From NCBI GenBank assembly GCA_030674155.1, contig CM060328.1, forward strand, positions 30,554,939-30,618,938: 64,000 nt of DNA. Reading direction: 5' to 3'. The position numbers and the translations under genes were made by a program. Numbering within the stretch: position 1 is the stretch's first letter; the number at the start of each line of letters is the position of its first letter. The stretch is from Stramonita haemastoma (taxonomy: Eukaryota > Mollusca > Gastropoda > Neogastropoda > Muricidae). Below, piece by piece: positions 1 to 12,971 of the stretch. Under the pieces are notes generated by a model, which saw only the letters and a list, made by a program, of their open reading frames with translations, had not been told where the DNA came from and searched no databases.

Positions 1-350
1 AGGATCTGTGACATGGTGTACTCTATGTGTACAAATATAGAGATGCTACAGAGGATCTGTGACATGTACTCTATGTACAAGTACAGAGATGCTACAGAGG
101 ATCTGTGACATGTTGCAGTTGTACTCTATGCCTACAAATATAGAGAGGCTACAGAGGATCTGTGACATGTTGCAGTTGTACTCTATGCCTACAAATATAA
201 GAGGCTACAGAGGATCTGTGACATGTTGCAGTTGTACTCTATGCCTACAAATATAGAGAGGCTATAGAGGATCTGTGACATGTTGCAGTTGTACTGTATT
301 TGCCTACAAGTACAGAGAGGCTACAGACGATCTATGATATGATATGATGT
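1..350. repeat. Tandem repeat, unit about 57 bp
   Basis: Units start at 1, 52, 98, 155, 211 and 268, each opening AGGATCTGTGACATG and closing near AGAGGCTACAG. Three consecutive units are 56-57 bp and nearly identical; the flanking ones are degenerate. The array runs off the left edge. Confidence 0.9.
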
Positions 351-537
351 ACTCTATGCGTGCCTTCCTAGAGATCTGTGGGATGTCATGAGATATGCAC
401 TTTGTAGCCTGATTTTGAACTTCTTGTATTTTGAATCGAGGTAGCTTGGTGGCGGGGGGGGGGGTGTCTTTATGCCATAATTTCACATGTTTATGAAGTA
501 TACAGCAAATTTGGCATTTCTTTCTTTTTTTTTTCAG

Positions 538-617
538 GGTCGGCTGCTCGTCATTCGGGCAGCATATTTGGAACATGTCTGCTAGCACTGCTGATGTGGG
601 CTCTCACTCTAAAATAG
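538..617 (+). CDS. Possible 3'-terminal exon of a gene lying to the left
   Basis: A strong acceptor (long T/C tract then CAG ending 537) precedes an open frame of 25 codons starting at 540 and ending TAG at 617. The C-terminus SIFGTCLLALLMWALTLK is hydrophobic, as in a membrane tail or GPI-anchor signal. There is no upstream exon in the window and no AATAAA nearby, so this is weak. Confidence 0.22.
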
Positions 618-781
618 TACACCGTGTTTCTCTGTGTTTTTATCTTGCCAATACGTACCTAGATCATGTGCTTTGTTGTGAGTATGAGTAATTTCTATGC
701 AAAATCCAGCATAGTTTTATTTTGTGTATATGTGTGTGTAGTTATTTAGAGTCAGTAGCCCATAATAATTTTATATATATA

Positions 782-1706
782 CCGTCAAATCCCTAGCATA
801 AGCCCACCATCTAGCAAACGCCCACCCCCCACTTTGGGCCAAAAGTTGTGCAAAGGGGTAGCTACCTAGCAAACGCCCACCCTGCTTTTTTCAAAGAGAC
901 TATGCTCACTTTCACTAGAATTTGTGCATACTGTTCTAAAAGTCATCTTTCCCCCCTTCTTTACCTTTCCGTGTTTCTTTCCTTTTGTCTTATTCTTTGT
1001 CCCCTCTCCTCACTCCCACCCATCCCCAACAAAGTGACTTAAAATTACGTCATACTTTTTCCACTGACGTCTTTTGTCTGTCAGTGATGTACCAGTACTT
1101 TGACGACGCTTCCTGATGGCCGGAAGCTGGTTCTTGAATCTCTCTGTGCCATTTTTGCAAAATGCCAAAGCGACAGTCTTACACTGTATCTTTCAAATTG
1201 GAAGCCATCCAGTATCTGGGTAACGAAGCAGGTGGGAATGTTTCGGAGTGTGCCCATGAATTTTCTGTGGATAGGAAGAGGATCAGGGAAGGGAGTGAAA
1301 ACAGAGATAGACTTGAACAGCAGTACGGAAAAGACAAACAAAAACGGAAACTGTCAAAAGGACCAGCAGCTAGATCTGAATATGTCGACCAAGGTGTGCT
1401 GCATTATCTGGAAGATGAAAGATCTGAAGGCAGGGTATTGCGAAACAAGGACCTACAACGGAAAGCAATGGAACTCGTTGGGCTTCTTTGCCTCAAAGTC
1501 CCTTTTTTTTCTATTTTCCTTCACTTCTACTCACACGACCTAACATACATGCTTTAAGGGTTTGTATTCACTCAGTTACACGGTTGAGCACAAAATTTAC
1601 TTTGTGCAAAGGGATCTATCCCTAGCAAACGCCCACCCCCCCAATTTTGCCCTAAATCAGTGCACAGGGTGGGGGGGGGGGGGGGGGGTATGCTAGGGAT
1701 TTTACA

Positions 1707-1707
<1 letters not shown>
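782..1707 (+). mobile_element. pogo/Tigger-like DNA transposon, internally deleted
   Basis: Terminal inverted repeats: left CCGTCAAATCCCTAGCATA (782-800), right, read in reverse, CTGTAAAATCCCTAGCATA (1689-1707), 17 of 19 matching. TA dinucleotides flank both ends (780-781, 1708-1709), as expected for Tc1/mariner-pogo, though the right flank is a TA repeat. A subterminal motif, CTAGCAAACGCCCACC, recurs near both ends. At 926 bp it is far shorter than an autonomous element. Confidence 0.8.
1162..1557 (+). CDS. pogo-type transposase N-terminal DNA-binding domain only
   Basis: 131-codon ORF beginning MPKRQSYTVSFKLEAIQYL, the CENP-B/pogo helix-turn-helix start, followed by NVSECAHEFSVDRKRIRE and a Lys/Arg linker typical of Tigger/pogo proteins. 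Similarity ends near codon 108; the remainder (hydrophobic, Phe-rich) looks like non-coding sequence read through. The DDE catalytic domain is absent. Where the family usually has IREW the Trp is replaced by Gly. Could be a decayed relic or a DNA-binding-only product. Confidence 0.6.
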   Translation: MPKRQSYTVSFKLEAIQYLGNEAGGNVSECAHEFSVDRKRIREGSENRDRLEQQYGKDKQKRKLSKGPAARSEYVDQGVLHYLEDERSEGRVLRNKDLQRKAMELVGLLCLKVPFFSIFLHFYSHDLTYML

Positions 1708-1756
<49 letters not shown>

Positions 1757-2139
1757 TATATATATGGGGGGCAAAGGTGCTTTTGTTTAGTTGTTACACT
1801 TCAGTTTCCGGTGGTTGTTTTGGCAGTTTTATTTCAGAGTTTGTTTGAAACATATGTAGGCCCCGCGAATAGGGGATACCTCGTGCTAATTTTGCATGTT
1901 AAAGACATTTCGTGACAAATAATTGATTTTAGGTTTTCAGTTCAAGCTTTTGTCAAAATTCAGTATAAAAAAATCAAGTGTCTATTGATCTTCAAAAAAC
2001 TCAAGTGTCTATTGATCTTCAAAAAGAAATTACAAGCTAGGCACTTTCATCTATATTTGTCTTGTTTCATTACCAAAAAACCATAATGGCAACCGTAAAC
2101 ATAATAATAATACACACTTTACCATTCAACTAAATAGAG

Positions 2140-2266
2140 CAGACACACACAAACACACACACACGCACGCACGCACACACGCATGCACGCACGCACGCAC
2201 ACACGCATGCACACACGCATGCACATACCCACACACACATACACGCACGCGCACGCACGCAATCTA

Positions 2267-2356
<90 letters not shown>
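2140..2356. repeat. AC/GCAC microsatellite
   Basis: A degenerate CACGCACG/CACATGC part (2140-2260) is followed by about 42 uninterrupted AC units. Confidence 0.97.
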
Positions 2357-2694
2357 TGGTATCGACGACTTTTGATATTATTTTATAACTTCTGATCATA
2401 TACTGGGGAACAGGGTAAAATAATGTGTGTGTGTTGATAACATCACCAGTACTCATATAAATTTTGGGTTTAAACAGTGTCAACCCTTCTTTTATAACCC
2501 CACTTTTCTGGAACCTTTTTAACTAGCGTATTTTATTCTATGAAATTGGAATTTAGTCTTGTGAAACGTCTCTGGCGCAGTCCTATAGGACATCTGTTAT
2601 TGTTTTAGCTTTATGACTTGTTTTTATGTTTTATTTTTCCTTTTGCATTGCCAAGTTTCCTCGTCACATTTTTCAATGGCACTTTTTTTTTTTA

Positions 2695-2812
2695 AATATG
2701 CAGGTGGGAACAGATGACAAGGTCTACAAAACTGCATACACACGGGGACTGAGTGTAAAAAAGCACATGAGTGCTTAGTCCATTATACTCAATATAAAAG
2801 AATAACTTTAAA
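2695..2812 (+). mobile_element. SINE-A, 3' fragment
   Basis: Contains the family 3' module: GTGGGAACAGATGACAAG, then ACTGCATACACACGGGGACT, then GCACATGAGTGCTTA and ATATAAAAGAATAA. Confidence 0.85.
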
Positions 2813-2832
2813 AAAAACAACCTCAACACAAC

Positions 2833-2833
<1 letters not shown>

Positions 2834-2914
<81 letters not shown>

Positions 2915-3010
2915 ACAACGTACACGTGTATATATATGTGTGTGTTGTATGTATATATATATATAAATATATATGTATATATAGATATAGATATATTTAT
3001 ATATACATAA
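2834..3010. repeat. AC microsatellite grading into TA-rich repeat
   Basis: About 40 AC units (2834-2912), then TATATG/TATAGA repeats to about 3010. Confidence 0.95.
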
Positions 3011-3579
3011 CAGTGTGCCCTCCATACTTACTTACCCAGGCTTTGCGCTCTAAAGACTAGAGCGCAACTCCATAGTCTTCCGAGACTGATGGATACCTAC
3101 TACTATACATATATACATATATACATACAGACATTATATGAAACTGCCTATCTGACCAGTACTATGATCCTTTGCACCATACACCTGATATTGTTTTGGG
3201 CAGTTTCTACTTTTTTTTTTTTTCATTCATATCAACAGACACATGGCTTTCGTGTCTCCAAAATGGGGACTCAGGAGCCTTCACCTGTATGTGTATAGGG
3301 GTACCATAGAGGCGTGCTTGTATAAAACTTCAATGTATTGTTTTCCTTTGAAAAGTAGTGGCTGCAGGAAGACTGAATGCAGCAGCCCTTGAATAAACAG
3401 ACGATCAAAAACAATCAAGCCTTTGAAGGAACTGGTCTGTTACAGCAAATGTACGTGGATATCTGAGAGAACCTGCTTTGTGAGGATGCTGAACGTTTGG
3501 GTTGGGTAGTGTACTTCATTGTAAAAGTAGACAATCCATTCTCTCTTTTTCCCATCTCAGCTTTTTGTACATCACACAT

Positions 3580-3684
3580 ACACACCCGCGCGCACGCGCA
3601 CGCATGCATACACACACACACCGTGCGCGCGCGCACACACACACACACGCACGCACGCACGCACGCACAAACGCACGCACGCAC

Positions 3685-3764
<80 letters not shown>
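3580..3764. repeat. GCAC-rich then pure AC microsatellite
   Basis: Alternating CGCG/CACG (potential Z-DNA) to 3685, then uninterrupted AC to the first base of the next SINE. Confidence 0.95.
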
Positions 3765-3766
<2 letters not shown>

Positions 3767-4110
3767 GGACGGGATAGCCTAGTGTTCAGAATATTGCGCT
3801 GGCAATTTGACGATCCGGGTTCGATTCCCGTTTTAGGGGATTTTTCTCCAGGAATCAACATCAGCGCTGACTCCACTCCCCCAAAAGTCCTTCGGATGAG
3901 ACTATGAACCGAGGCCCCGTGTACGAATGCATGCAGAACATCTTGCGCACACGTTAAATCCTGTTCCGCTTTTCGTAAGAGTAGTCCATTGTGTGCCGGT
4001 GGGAAAAGATGACAAAATTTACAAAACTGCATACACACGGGTACTGGATGTAAACAAAGCACACGAATGCTTATTACATTATCCTCGATTTAAAAGAATA
4101 AATAAAAAAA
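3765..4110 (+). mobile_element. SINE-A (tRNA-derived), nearly complete
   Basis: Starts GGGGACGGGATAGCCTAGTG: RNA polymerase III box A is TAGCCTAGTG and box B is GGTTCGATTCC. Body: ATCAACATCAGCGCTGACTC, AGTCCTTCGGATGAGACTAT, ACCGAGGCCCCGTGTACGAA, GTGTGCCGGTGGGAA. The tail ends in AATAAA units. This copy defines the family used below. Confidence 0.9.
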
Positions 4111-4228
4111 ATGAAGAAAAATAAATCTTCTCCTTCTCTCCTCTCTCTCATCTCATCTCCATCATCTCTCCCATCATCTCTCTCTCATCTCTCTCTCTCT
4201 CCTACATCACCATCACTCCTCTCCTCCA

Positions 4229-4230
<2 letters not shown>

Positions 4231-4301
<71 letters not shown>
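4231..4301. repeat. AC microsatellite abutting a SINE
   Basis: About 35 AC units ending exactly at the 5' end of the next SINE-A; a CATCTC/TCTC-rich stretch precedes it (4130-4230). Confidence 0.95.
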
Positions 4302-4645
4302 GGGACAGGATAGCCTGGTAGTTAGAGTGATGCGCATTGCGCACGTGATCTGCTGATCCGGGTTCGAATCTCGTTCAAGAGGATTTTTCCTCTGGAGTTA
4401 ACATCATTGCCGACTCCACTTCCGCCAAAAGTCCTTCGGAAGAGACAAGAAACCGAGGTCCTCTTCGCGAACGTACGCAGAACATCTTGCTCACACATTA
4501 ACCCCCGTTCCGTTTTTTGGAGGAGATGCCTTTGTATGCCGTTGAAACGGATGACAAAATTGACAAAACTGCATACACACGGGGACTGATGTAAAAAAAA
4601 AAGCAGCACACGAGTGCTTATTCCATTATTCTCGAAATAAAAGGA
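4302..4645 (+). mobile_element. SINE-A, nearly complete
   Basis: Box A TAGCCTGGTAG and box B GGTTCGAATCTCG; full body and 3' module GGGGACTGATGT to TTCCATTATTCTCG. Confidence 0.9.
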
Positions 4646-4651
4646 GGGGGA

Positions 4652-4826
4652 GAGAACATCTTGGGCACACTTTACAACCCGTTCCGATTTCGGAAGAGTA
4701 GGCCATTGTGTGCTGGTGGGTACAGATGACAATTACAAAACTATAAAAACACGGGGGCTGGATGTAAGTAATCACAAGGCGTGGTTATTCCTTTATCCTC
4801 GAAATAAAAGAATAATTTTATTTTAC
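4652..4826 (+). mobile_element. SINE-A, 5'-truncated
   Basis: Begins at AGAACATCTTGGGCACAC, ends with CCTCGAAATAAAAGAATAAT, directly behind the preceding copy. Confidence 0.85.
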
Positions 4827-4828
4827 AC

Positions 4829-4836
4829 AACACACA

Positions 4837-4901
<65 letters not shown>

Positions 4902-4914
4902 ACACACACACACA
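4829..4914. repeat. AC microsatellite
   Basis: AC run with a GACACAC interruption near the end. Confidence 0.95.
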
Positions 4915-4979
4915 GGTCTAGAGGCAAGGTGCCTGCCTATAAAGTGAAAAGTCCGGGTCGGAAGTGTGCGGTGGTTTAA

Positions 4980-5108
4980 AGGCTCAAAACGTTTCCGCCA
5001 TCCATTAGACCATGAGTGATGGTATGGGTGCTAGTCTTTCGGATAAGACGATAAACCGAGGTCCTGTGTGTTACACACAAAAATATTTAGCCCACGTAAA
5101 AGAACTCA
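4980..5108 (+). mobile_element. SINE-C, middle fragment
   Basis: Shares CCATTAGACCATGAGTG, GGGTGCTAGTCTTTCGGA and ACGATAAACCGAGGTCCTG with the fuller copy at 28315. Joined directly to SINE-A sequence. Confidence 0.75.
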
Positions 5109-5415
5109 TGGCAATCTGACGACCGGGTTCGATTCCTGTTCAGGGGATTTTCCCCCTGCAGTTAACATCAGTGCTGATTCCACTCTCCCCACAAGTCCGC
5201 ATGAGACTATAAACCGAGGTCCCGTGTGCAAACGCACGCAGAACATCTTGCGCACACGTTAATCTGTTCCGCTTTTCGTTAAGAGTAGCTACTGTGTGCC
5301 GGTTGGAACAGACAACAAGATTTACAGACAAAAAAACCACAATACCGGGGACTGGATGTTAAAAAGCACATGAATGCTTATTCAATTATCCACGATATAA
5401 AACAATTAAAAAATT
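5109..5415 (+). mobile_element. SINE-A, head-truncated
   Basis: Begins just before box B (GGGTTCGATTCCTG) and runs to the tail. The junction with SINE-C at about 5108 gives a chimeric element. Confidence 0.85.
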
Positions 5416-5458
5416 AATAAAAACGATTGTTAAGTGCTTTACTGTTTTTCTTGTTTCT

Positions 5459-5590
5459 CACCACACCACACCACACCACCATACCACACCACACCACACA
5501 CCATACCACACCACACCACCACCATTCACACACCACACCACACCACACCACACACCATTCCACACCACACCACACAACCAACACCACATC
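5459..5590. repeat. CCACA/CCATA pentamer repeat
   Basis: CACCACACCACACC with CATACC variants throughout. Confidence 0.95.
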
Positions 5591-5901
5591 CCGTTCACTA
5601 GAATTCCACACAAGAAAACAATTGCTCATATGCAAACTTTCCTTCTTTTATTTTTTTCTAGTCCGTGACAAGAAAAAAGAAAAGCTGAAGAACAACAGTC
5701 CATGGCGATACAGAGACTGAATTCCGCCCTGCCAGTTAGGGACATTGTTCTTGCCACCTGCAACAAGGAAACAAAGAGCAAACAACTTTGAGATGGCTCT
5801 GCAATCAGGAAAATGAAATCTGTGTATGTAGTACTGGACTGATCTAATAACGTACGGAATTTATTATTGTTCACAACACACAAATAAAACACAACAACAA
5901 C

Positions 5902-5903
<2 letters not shown>

Positions 5904-5938
<35 letters not shown>

Positions 5939-5979
5939 CACAGCACGCACGCACGACGCACACACACACACACACCAGA

Positions 5980-6045
<66 letters not shown>
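5904..6045. repeat. AC then TA microsatellites
   Basis: AC runs at 5904-5937 and 5960-5974, then about 32 TA units with one phase slip. Confidence 0.95.
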
Positions 6046-6046
<1 letters not shown>

Positions 6047-6189
6047 CTATAACTGTTACTGCTGTACTGCTCCTGCAAGCTCTATGCGCTGCTTAATGCT
6101 GTCTGCTGCCTGCTGCGCGTTGCTTTACAAACTTTCCTCCCAACAAAATACAATATTACTCCATAACTGTGGCACTGCTTTGCACGAAT

Positions 6190-6460
6190 GCGGGGGGACA
6201 GATAGCCTATGGTCAGAACATTGCGCTGGCAATTAATTATGATGACCGTGAGGGGTTTTTTCCCTGGGTTAACGCATGCGACTCCACTCTCCAAAGTCTT
6301 TCGGATGAGACTATAAACGTGCACACGTTAAATCTGTGGCCTTTCGTAAGAGTAGCATTGTGTGCCGTTGAACAGTGACAATATGTAACAATGCATACAC
6401 AGAGGGATGTGAAAAGCATAGTGTTATCCATTATCCCGTATAAAAGATAAAATAAATACA
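6190..6460 (+). mobile_element. SINE-A, degraded
   Basis: Box A GATAGCCTATGGTCAGAACA and ATTGCGCTGGCAATTAATTA are clear; the rest has many small deletions. Likely an old copy. Confidence 0.8.
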
Positions 6461-6524
6461 ATATATAAAATGCCGATATATGTTCGCATTGACACCCAGG
6501 TTCAACCTATCACTAAAGACGCCT

Positions 6525-6830
6525 GTTCAAGAGGATTTTCCCCCTGAAGTTAACATTAGTGCCGACTTCACTTCCACGACAGTTCTGCGGGTGAGACTTT
6601 AAACCGAGGTCCTGTGTATGAAGGCATGCAGAACATCTTCAAAACCTGTTGCACCTTTCATGCTGGTGGGGAAATCCGCATGAAGACTAGGAATGTGCCG
6701 GTGGAATAGGGACAAAGCTGACAAAAAACTGCATGCAGACAGGGACTGGATGTAAAAAGAAAAAGAAGCATGGGAATGTTTATTCTATTATCCTCAGGGG
6801 GGAAAAACCCCCAATAAATACAAAGCCATA
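6525..6830 (+). mobile_element. SINE-A, head-truncated
   Basis: Starts around GTTCAAGAGGATTTTCCCC, retains body and the GGGACTGGATGTAAAAAG tail module. Confidence 0.8.
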
Positions 6831-6927
6831 AAATTCTTTAAAAAAAAAAAAAAAAAAGATTTTCCCACCGCCGTTCCTCACCTAGATACCCTGAGGTTCA
6901 CCAATAGGTGAGATTATGCCCATGCCA

Positions 6928-7218
6928 CCAGCCGCCTCTGTAGCCTAGTGGTTCGTGTGTTGGACTCGTAATTTTAAAGGTTGCGGGTTCGATCCCAGCT
7001 TTCGGCTATGGCGTTGTGCCCTTGGAAAAGGCACTTTACGGCTATTTTCTCACCCCACCCAGGTGTAAAAGGGGTACCAACCTTGTGTTGGGGGTTAACC
7101 CTGCGATAGACTGGCGTCCTATCCAGGGGGGAGGGTTTGTGATTTTCAGTCGCTTAACGCCACAGAAACCGGGATAAGCACGGCCTGATGATCCCTAGGT
7201 TCGGGGCAGACTTTTAAC
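6928..7218 (+). mobile_element. SINE-B (Thr-tRNA-like head), complete with target-site duplication
   Basis: Head: GCCGCCTCTGTAGCCTAGTG with box A TAGCCTAGTGG, anticodon region GGACTCGTAAT and box B GGTTCGATCCC. Body: GGCGTTGTGCCCTTGGAAAA, GGTGTAAAAGGGGTACCAA, TTAACGCCACAGAAACCGGG. Flanked by the 13-bp direct repeat TATGCCCATGCCA at 6915-6927 and 7219-7231. Confidence 0.92.
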
Positions 7219-7391
7219 TATGCCCATGCCAACCGGTTTGTTTGTTTGTTTGTGAATTTTAAATCCACTACCAGAGTAGCTGCATTCCGACTTCAGAGGG
7301 TAGGGGGATCATGACTGGTTTGATTGAACTCTCCTTGCTTACTGTTAGTTCTTCAGTTTTACGTCCTTCCAGAAAAACAGTGATATCAGAC

Positions 7392-7396
<5 letters not shown>

Positions 7397-7441
<45 letters not shown>

Positions 7442-7540
7442 TGTGTGTGTGTGTGCACGCGAGCGGCGCGCGCGGGTGAGAGTAAAATTAATATGTGTGT
7501 GTGTGTGTGTCTGCGGGTGTGTGTGTGATGTGTGTGTGAT
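7397..7540. repeat. TG microsatellite
   Basis: Two TG runs separated by GCACGCGAGCGGCGCGCGCG. Confidence 0.95.
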
Positions 7541-7731
7541 GAGTTATCATTGTAACATAAATTGTATGACTAAGTGTATAGTGTAACTAGAATAAGTAAC
7601 AGTACTTACATAGCAAGCAGCTAACATTATCAAGGTAGATCGAAAGTACCACACCAGACTGCTACTAAGGTAACAGCAAACTCCTTAACCCATATCTACA
7701 GAGAGAGACTTGGCCCAGGTCGGCAGAGGAA

Positions 7732-10643
<2,912 letters not shown>

Positions 10644-10832
10644 CTTCTCTTGAACAGGGCCCCCGAAGCTAGCAGCACACACAAACAATAAATTAATACT
10701 GATGGAGCCTTGACTGTCTCTGAAGGGACTAACTGTAGCCTTCGTGTACGTAAGCTCTCTGTGCTGAAGCCGAAACTGTTACCGTGAAGAGCAGTTAGCT
10801 GTGGTGGTTGTTGGCGATGACCATCTTCCCAG

Positions 10833-10840
10833 TATTTATA
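10833..10840 (-). promoter_or_regulatory. TATA box of the minus-strand small-protein gene
   Basis: TATAAATA read on the minus strand, about 190 bp before the first ATG at 10643. Transcription would start near 10805-10810, placing the whole leader in one exon. Confidence 0.55.
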
Positions 10841-11434
10841 CACTGGCCGCTCAGCTCCGCTCACATCTGCGAGGAGTGGCCGATGGTATGTACGTGAGCA
10901 CATCAGAGACGGATGGTTGACCTGCTGCTGCTTTGCCTCAGTGTGAGGCCATGCTTAATCTATGCGGTATACGTGCGTCTTTAGACTGTAGTGGGAATTA
11001 TTGGACTGTGTAGGTTACGGTTGCTTAGTACGTAGGTGGGACGTTGCCTTGATGTTGTTTGTTGTTACTTGTTTGTTGTTAGTGGTAGGGGTGGTGTAAA
11101 TGGTGGATTTGTTATTTTATTAGGTTTTTTGTGTGTGTTTTTTAGTTGTTATTACTGCGGTTGCTGGTTTTTATTGGTGTTGTGATTTTTTTGTTTGTTT
11201 GGTTTAATTCTTATAGTGTTGAGATTGATGTGGTTGGTGCTATTGTTGTTGTTGTTGTTGTAATTGTTGTTGTACCTCTTCTTTGGTTGTTGGTAAGTTT
11301 GTTTGTTTGTTTTGGTCGGTTGGTTTATTCCTTGCTTGCTAACTTCTTTCTTTTCTACATTCATTCTTTCTGCCTTCCTTTCTGTCCTCAATTTCTTTGT
11401 TTGTCTTTTCCCTCTCCTTCTGTACTTGAATCCT

Positions 11435-11698
<264 letters not shown>

Positions 11699-11778
11699 GC
11701 ACATCGTTGCATTATCCCATTATCTCCATTCATTCCCATTCATCCTCGACTATAAAAGCACAATTACTATCTCAAAAG

Positions 11779-11902
<124 letters not shown>

Positions 11903-12240
11903 ATGCAGTTGGTGGTCAGAGTGATACGCTTGTGATCTACTAACCCTGGTTCGAATCTTGTTGAAGAGGATTTTTCCTTTGGAGTTTACATCACTGCCGA
12001 CTCCACTCTTCCCAAAAGTCCTTCGGATGAGACTGTAAACCGAGCTCCCGTGTGCGAACGCACGCAGAACATCTTGCGCACACGTTAATTCCTGTTCTGC
12101 TTTTCGGAAGAGTAGGCCATTATGCTCTGGGGTGAACGGATGACAACATTTACAAAATTGCATACACATGGGGACTGGGTGTAAAAAGCACACGAGAGCT
12201 TATTCCATTATTCTCGAAATACATCGGTAAATATAATTTT
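11903..12240 (+). mobile_element. SINE-A
   Basis: TTGGTGGTCAGAGTGATACG, box B GGTTCGAATC, full body and tail TTATTCTCGAAATACA. Confidence 0.88.
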
Positions 12241-12274
12241 ATAAATAATATTTATAATAATAATGATAATATTA

Positions 12275-12394
12275 ACAGTAGGCCATTATGTGACGGTGGG
12301 AACAGATGCCAAAATTTTACAAAACTGCATACACATGGGGACTGGATGTAAACAAGGGGACTGGATGTAAACAATCTCGGGACTGGATGTAAAC

Positions 12395-12395
<1 letters not shown>
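12275..12395 (+). repeat. SINE-A 3' fragment with triplicated motif
   Basis: GGGGACTGGATGTAAACA occurs three times in succession, a local expansion of the tail module. Confidence 0.85.

Positions 12396-12470
<75 letters not shown>
12396..12470. repeat. TC microsatellite
   Basis: About 37 CT units. Confidence 0.95.
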
Positions 12471-12472
<2 letters not shown>

Positions 12473-12879
12473 CTATTGTGCGATTATTGAATTGGTCAGA
12501 AGGAAGTCTGATAGCTCATTGGTCTTATTTAATGCAATGTTTTGTATACAAATCTTAGCGAACTTCCGTTTTTTTCATTGATACCAATCTCTTTATTTAC
12601 ATGATTTTGTTTCTGCTACACTTAGATTGAATCCCCCCAAAAAAACAACAACAACAACAACAACTTATATTGATCTTTTTTTCTTTTCTTTTTTTTTTCT
12701 TTCCATTTTAGTGAAGTTCAGTTTAAAGATAGCCTAACATTTGTGGCAGGCCTACCAAAGACCGATAACTCCCCTCTATATCCTGTTGGTCTCGTTGTTT
12801 TGTCGACGTTTTGTCTTTTATTTTAAAATGCTTGCTATCGTTTTTAGATAACTTTGATACAACTGCCGAAGAATTCAAG

Positions 12880-12971
12880 ATGGGGAACAAAGAAAAGAAG
12901 AAGCATTCTTATCGTTCTCGCTCAAGATCAAGAGACAGGGACCGTGACAGTCGAAGAAAGAAAAAGGAGAG
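12880..12971 (+). CDS. cactin: cactin coding exon 1 (start, RS region)
   Basis: ATG at 12880 opens [20 protein letters not shown], a nuclear SR-like N-terminus. The donor is AG|GTAAAT and the exon ends in phase 2. A strong acceptor (TTTCCATTTTAG) ends at 12711, so this exon may carry 5' UTR from 12712 and have a noncoding exon upstream; a second AG ends at 12847. Confidence 0.88.

Noticed and set aside
3415..4062. 215-codon reverse ORF with a Cys-Val run
   Set aside because: Made of an AC microsatellite plus SINE-A read in reverse; the same SINE-derived peptide recurs at other SINE copies.
6931..7003. Possible functional tRNA-Thr gene
   Set aside because: The tRNA-like head lacks a convincing full cloverleaf and continues into SINE-B body with a target-site duplication.
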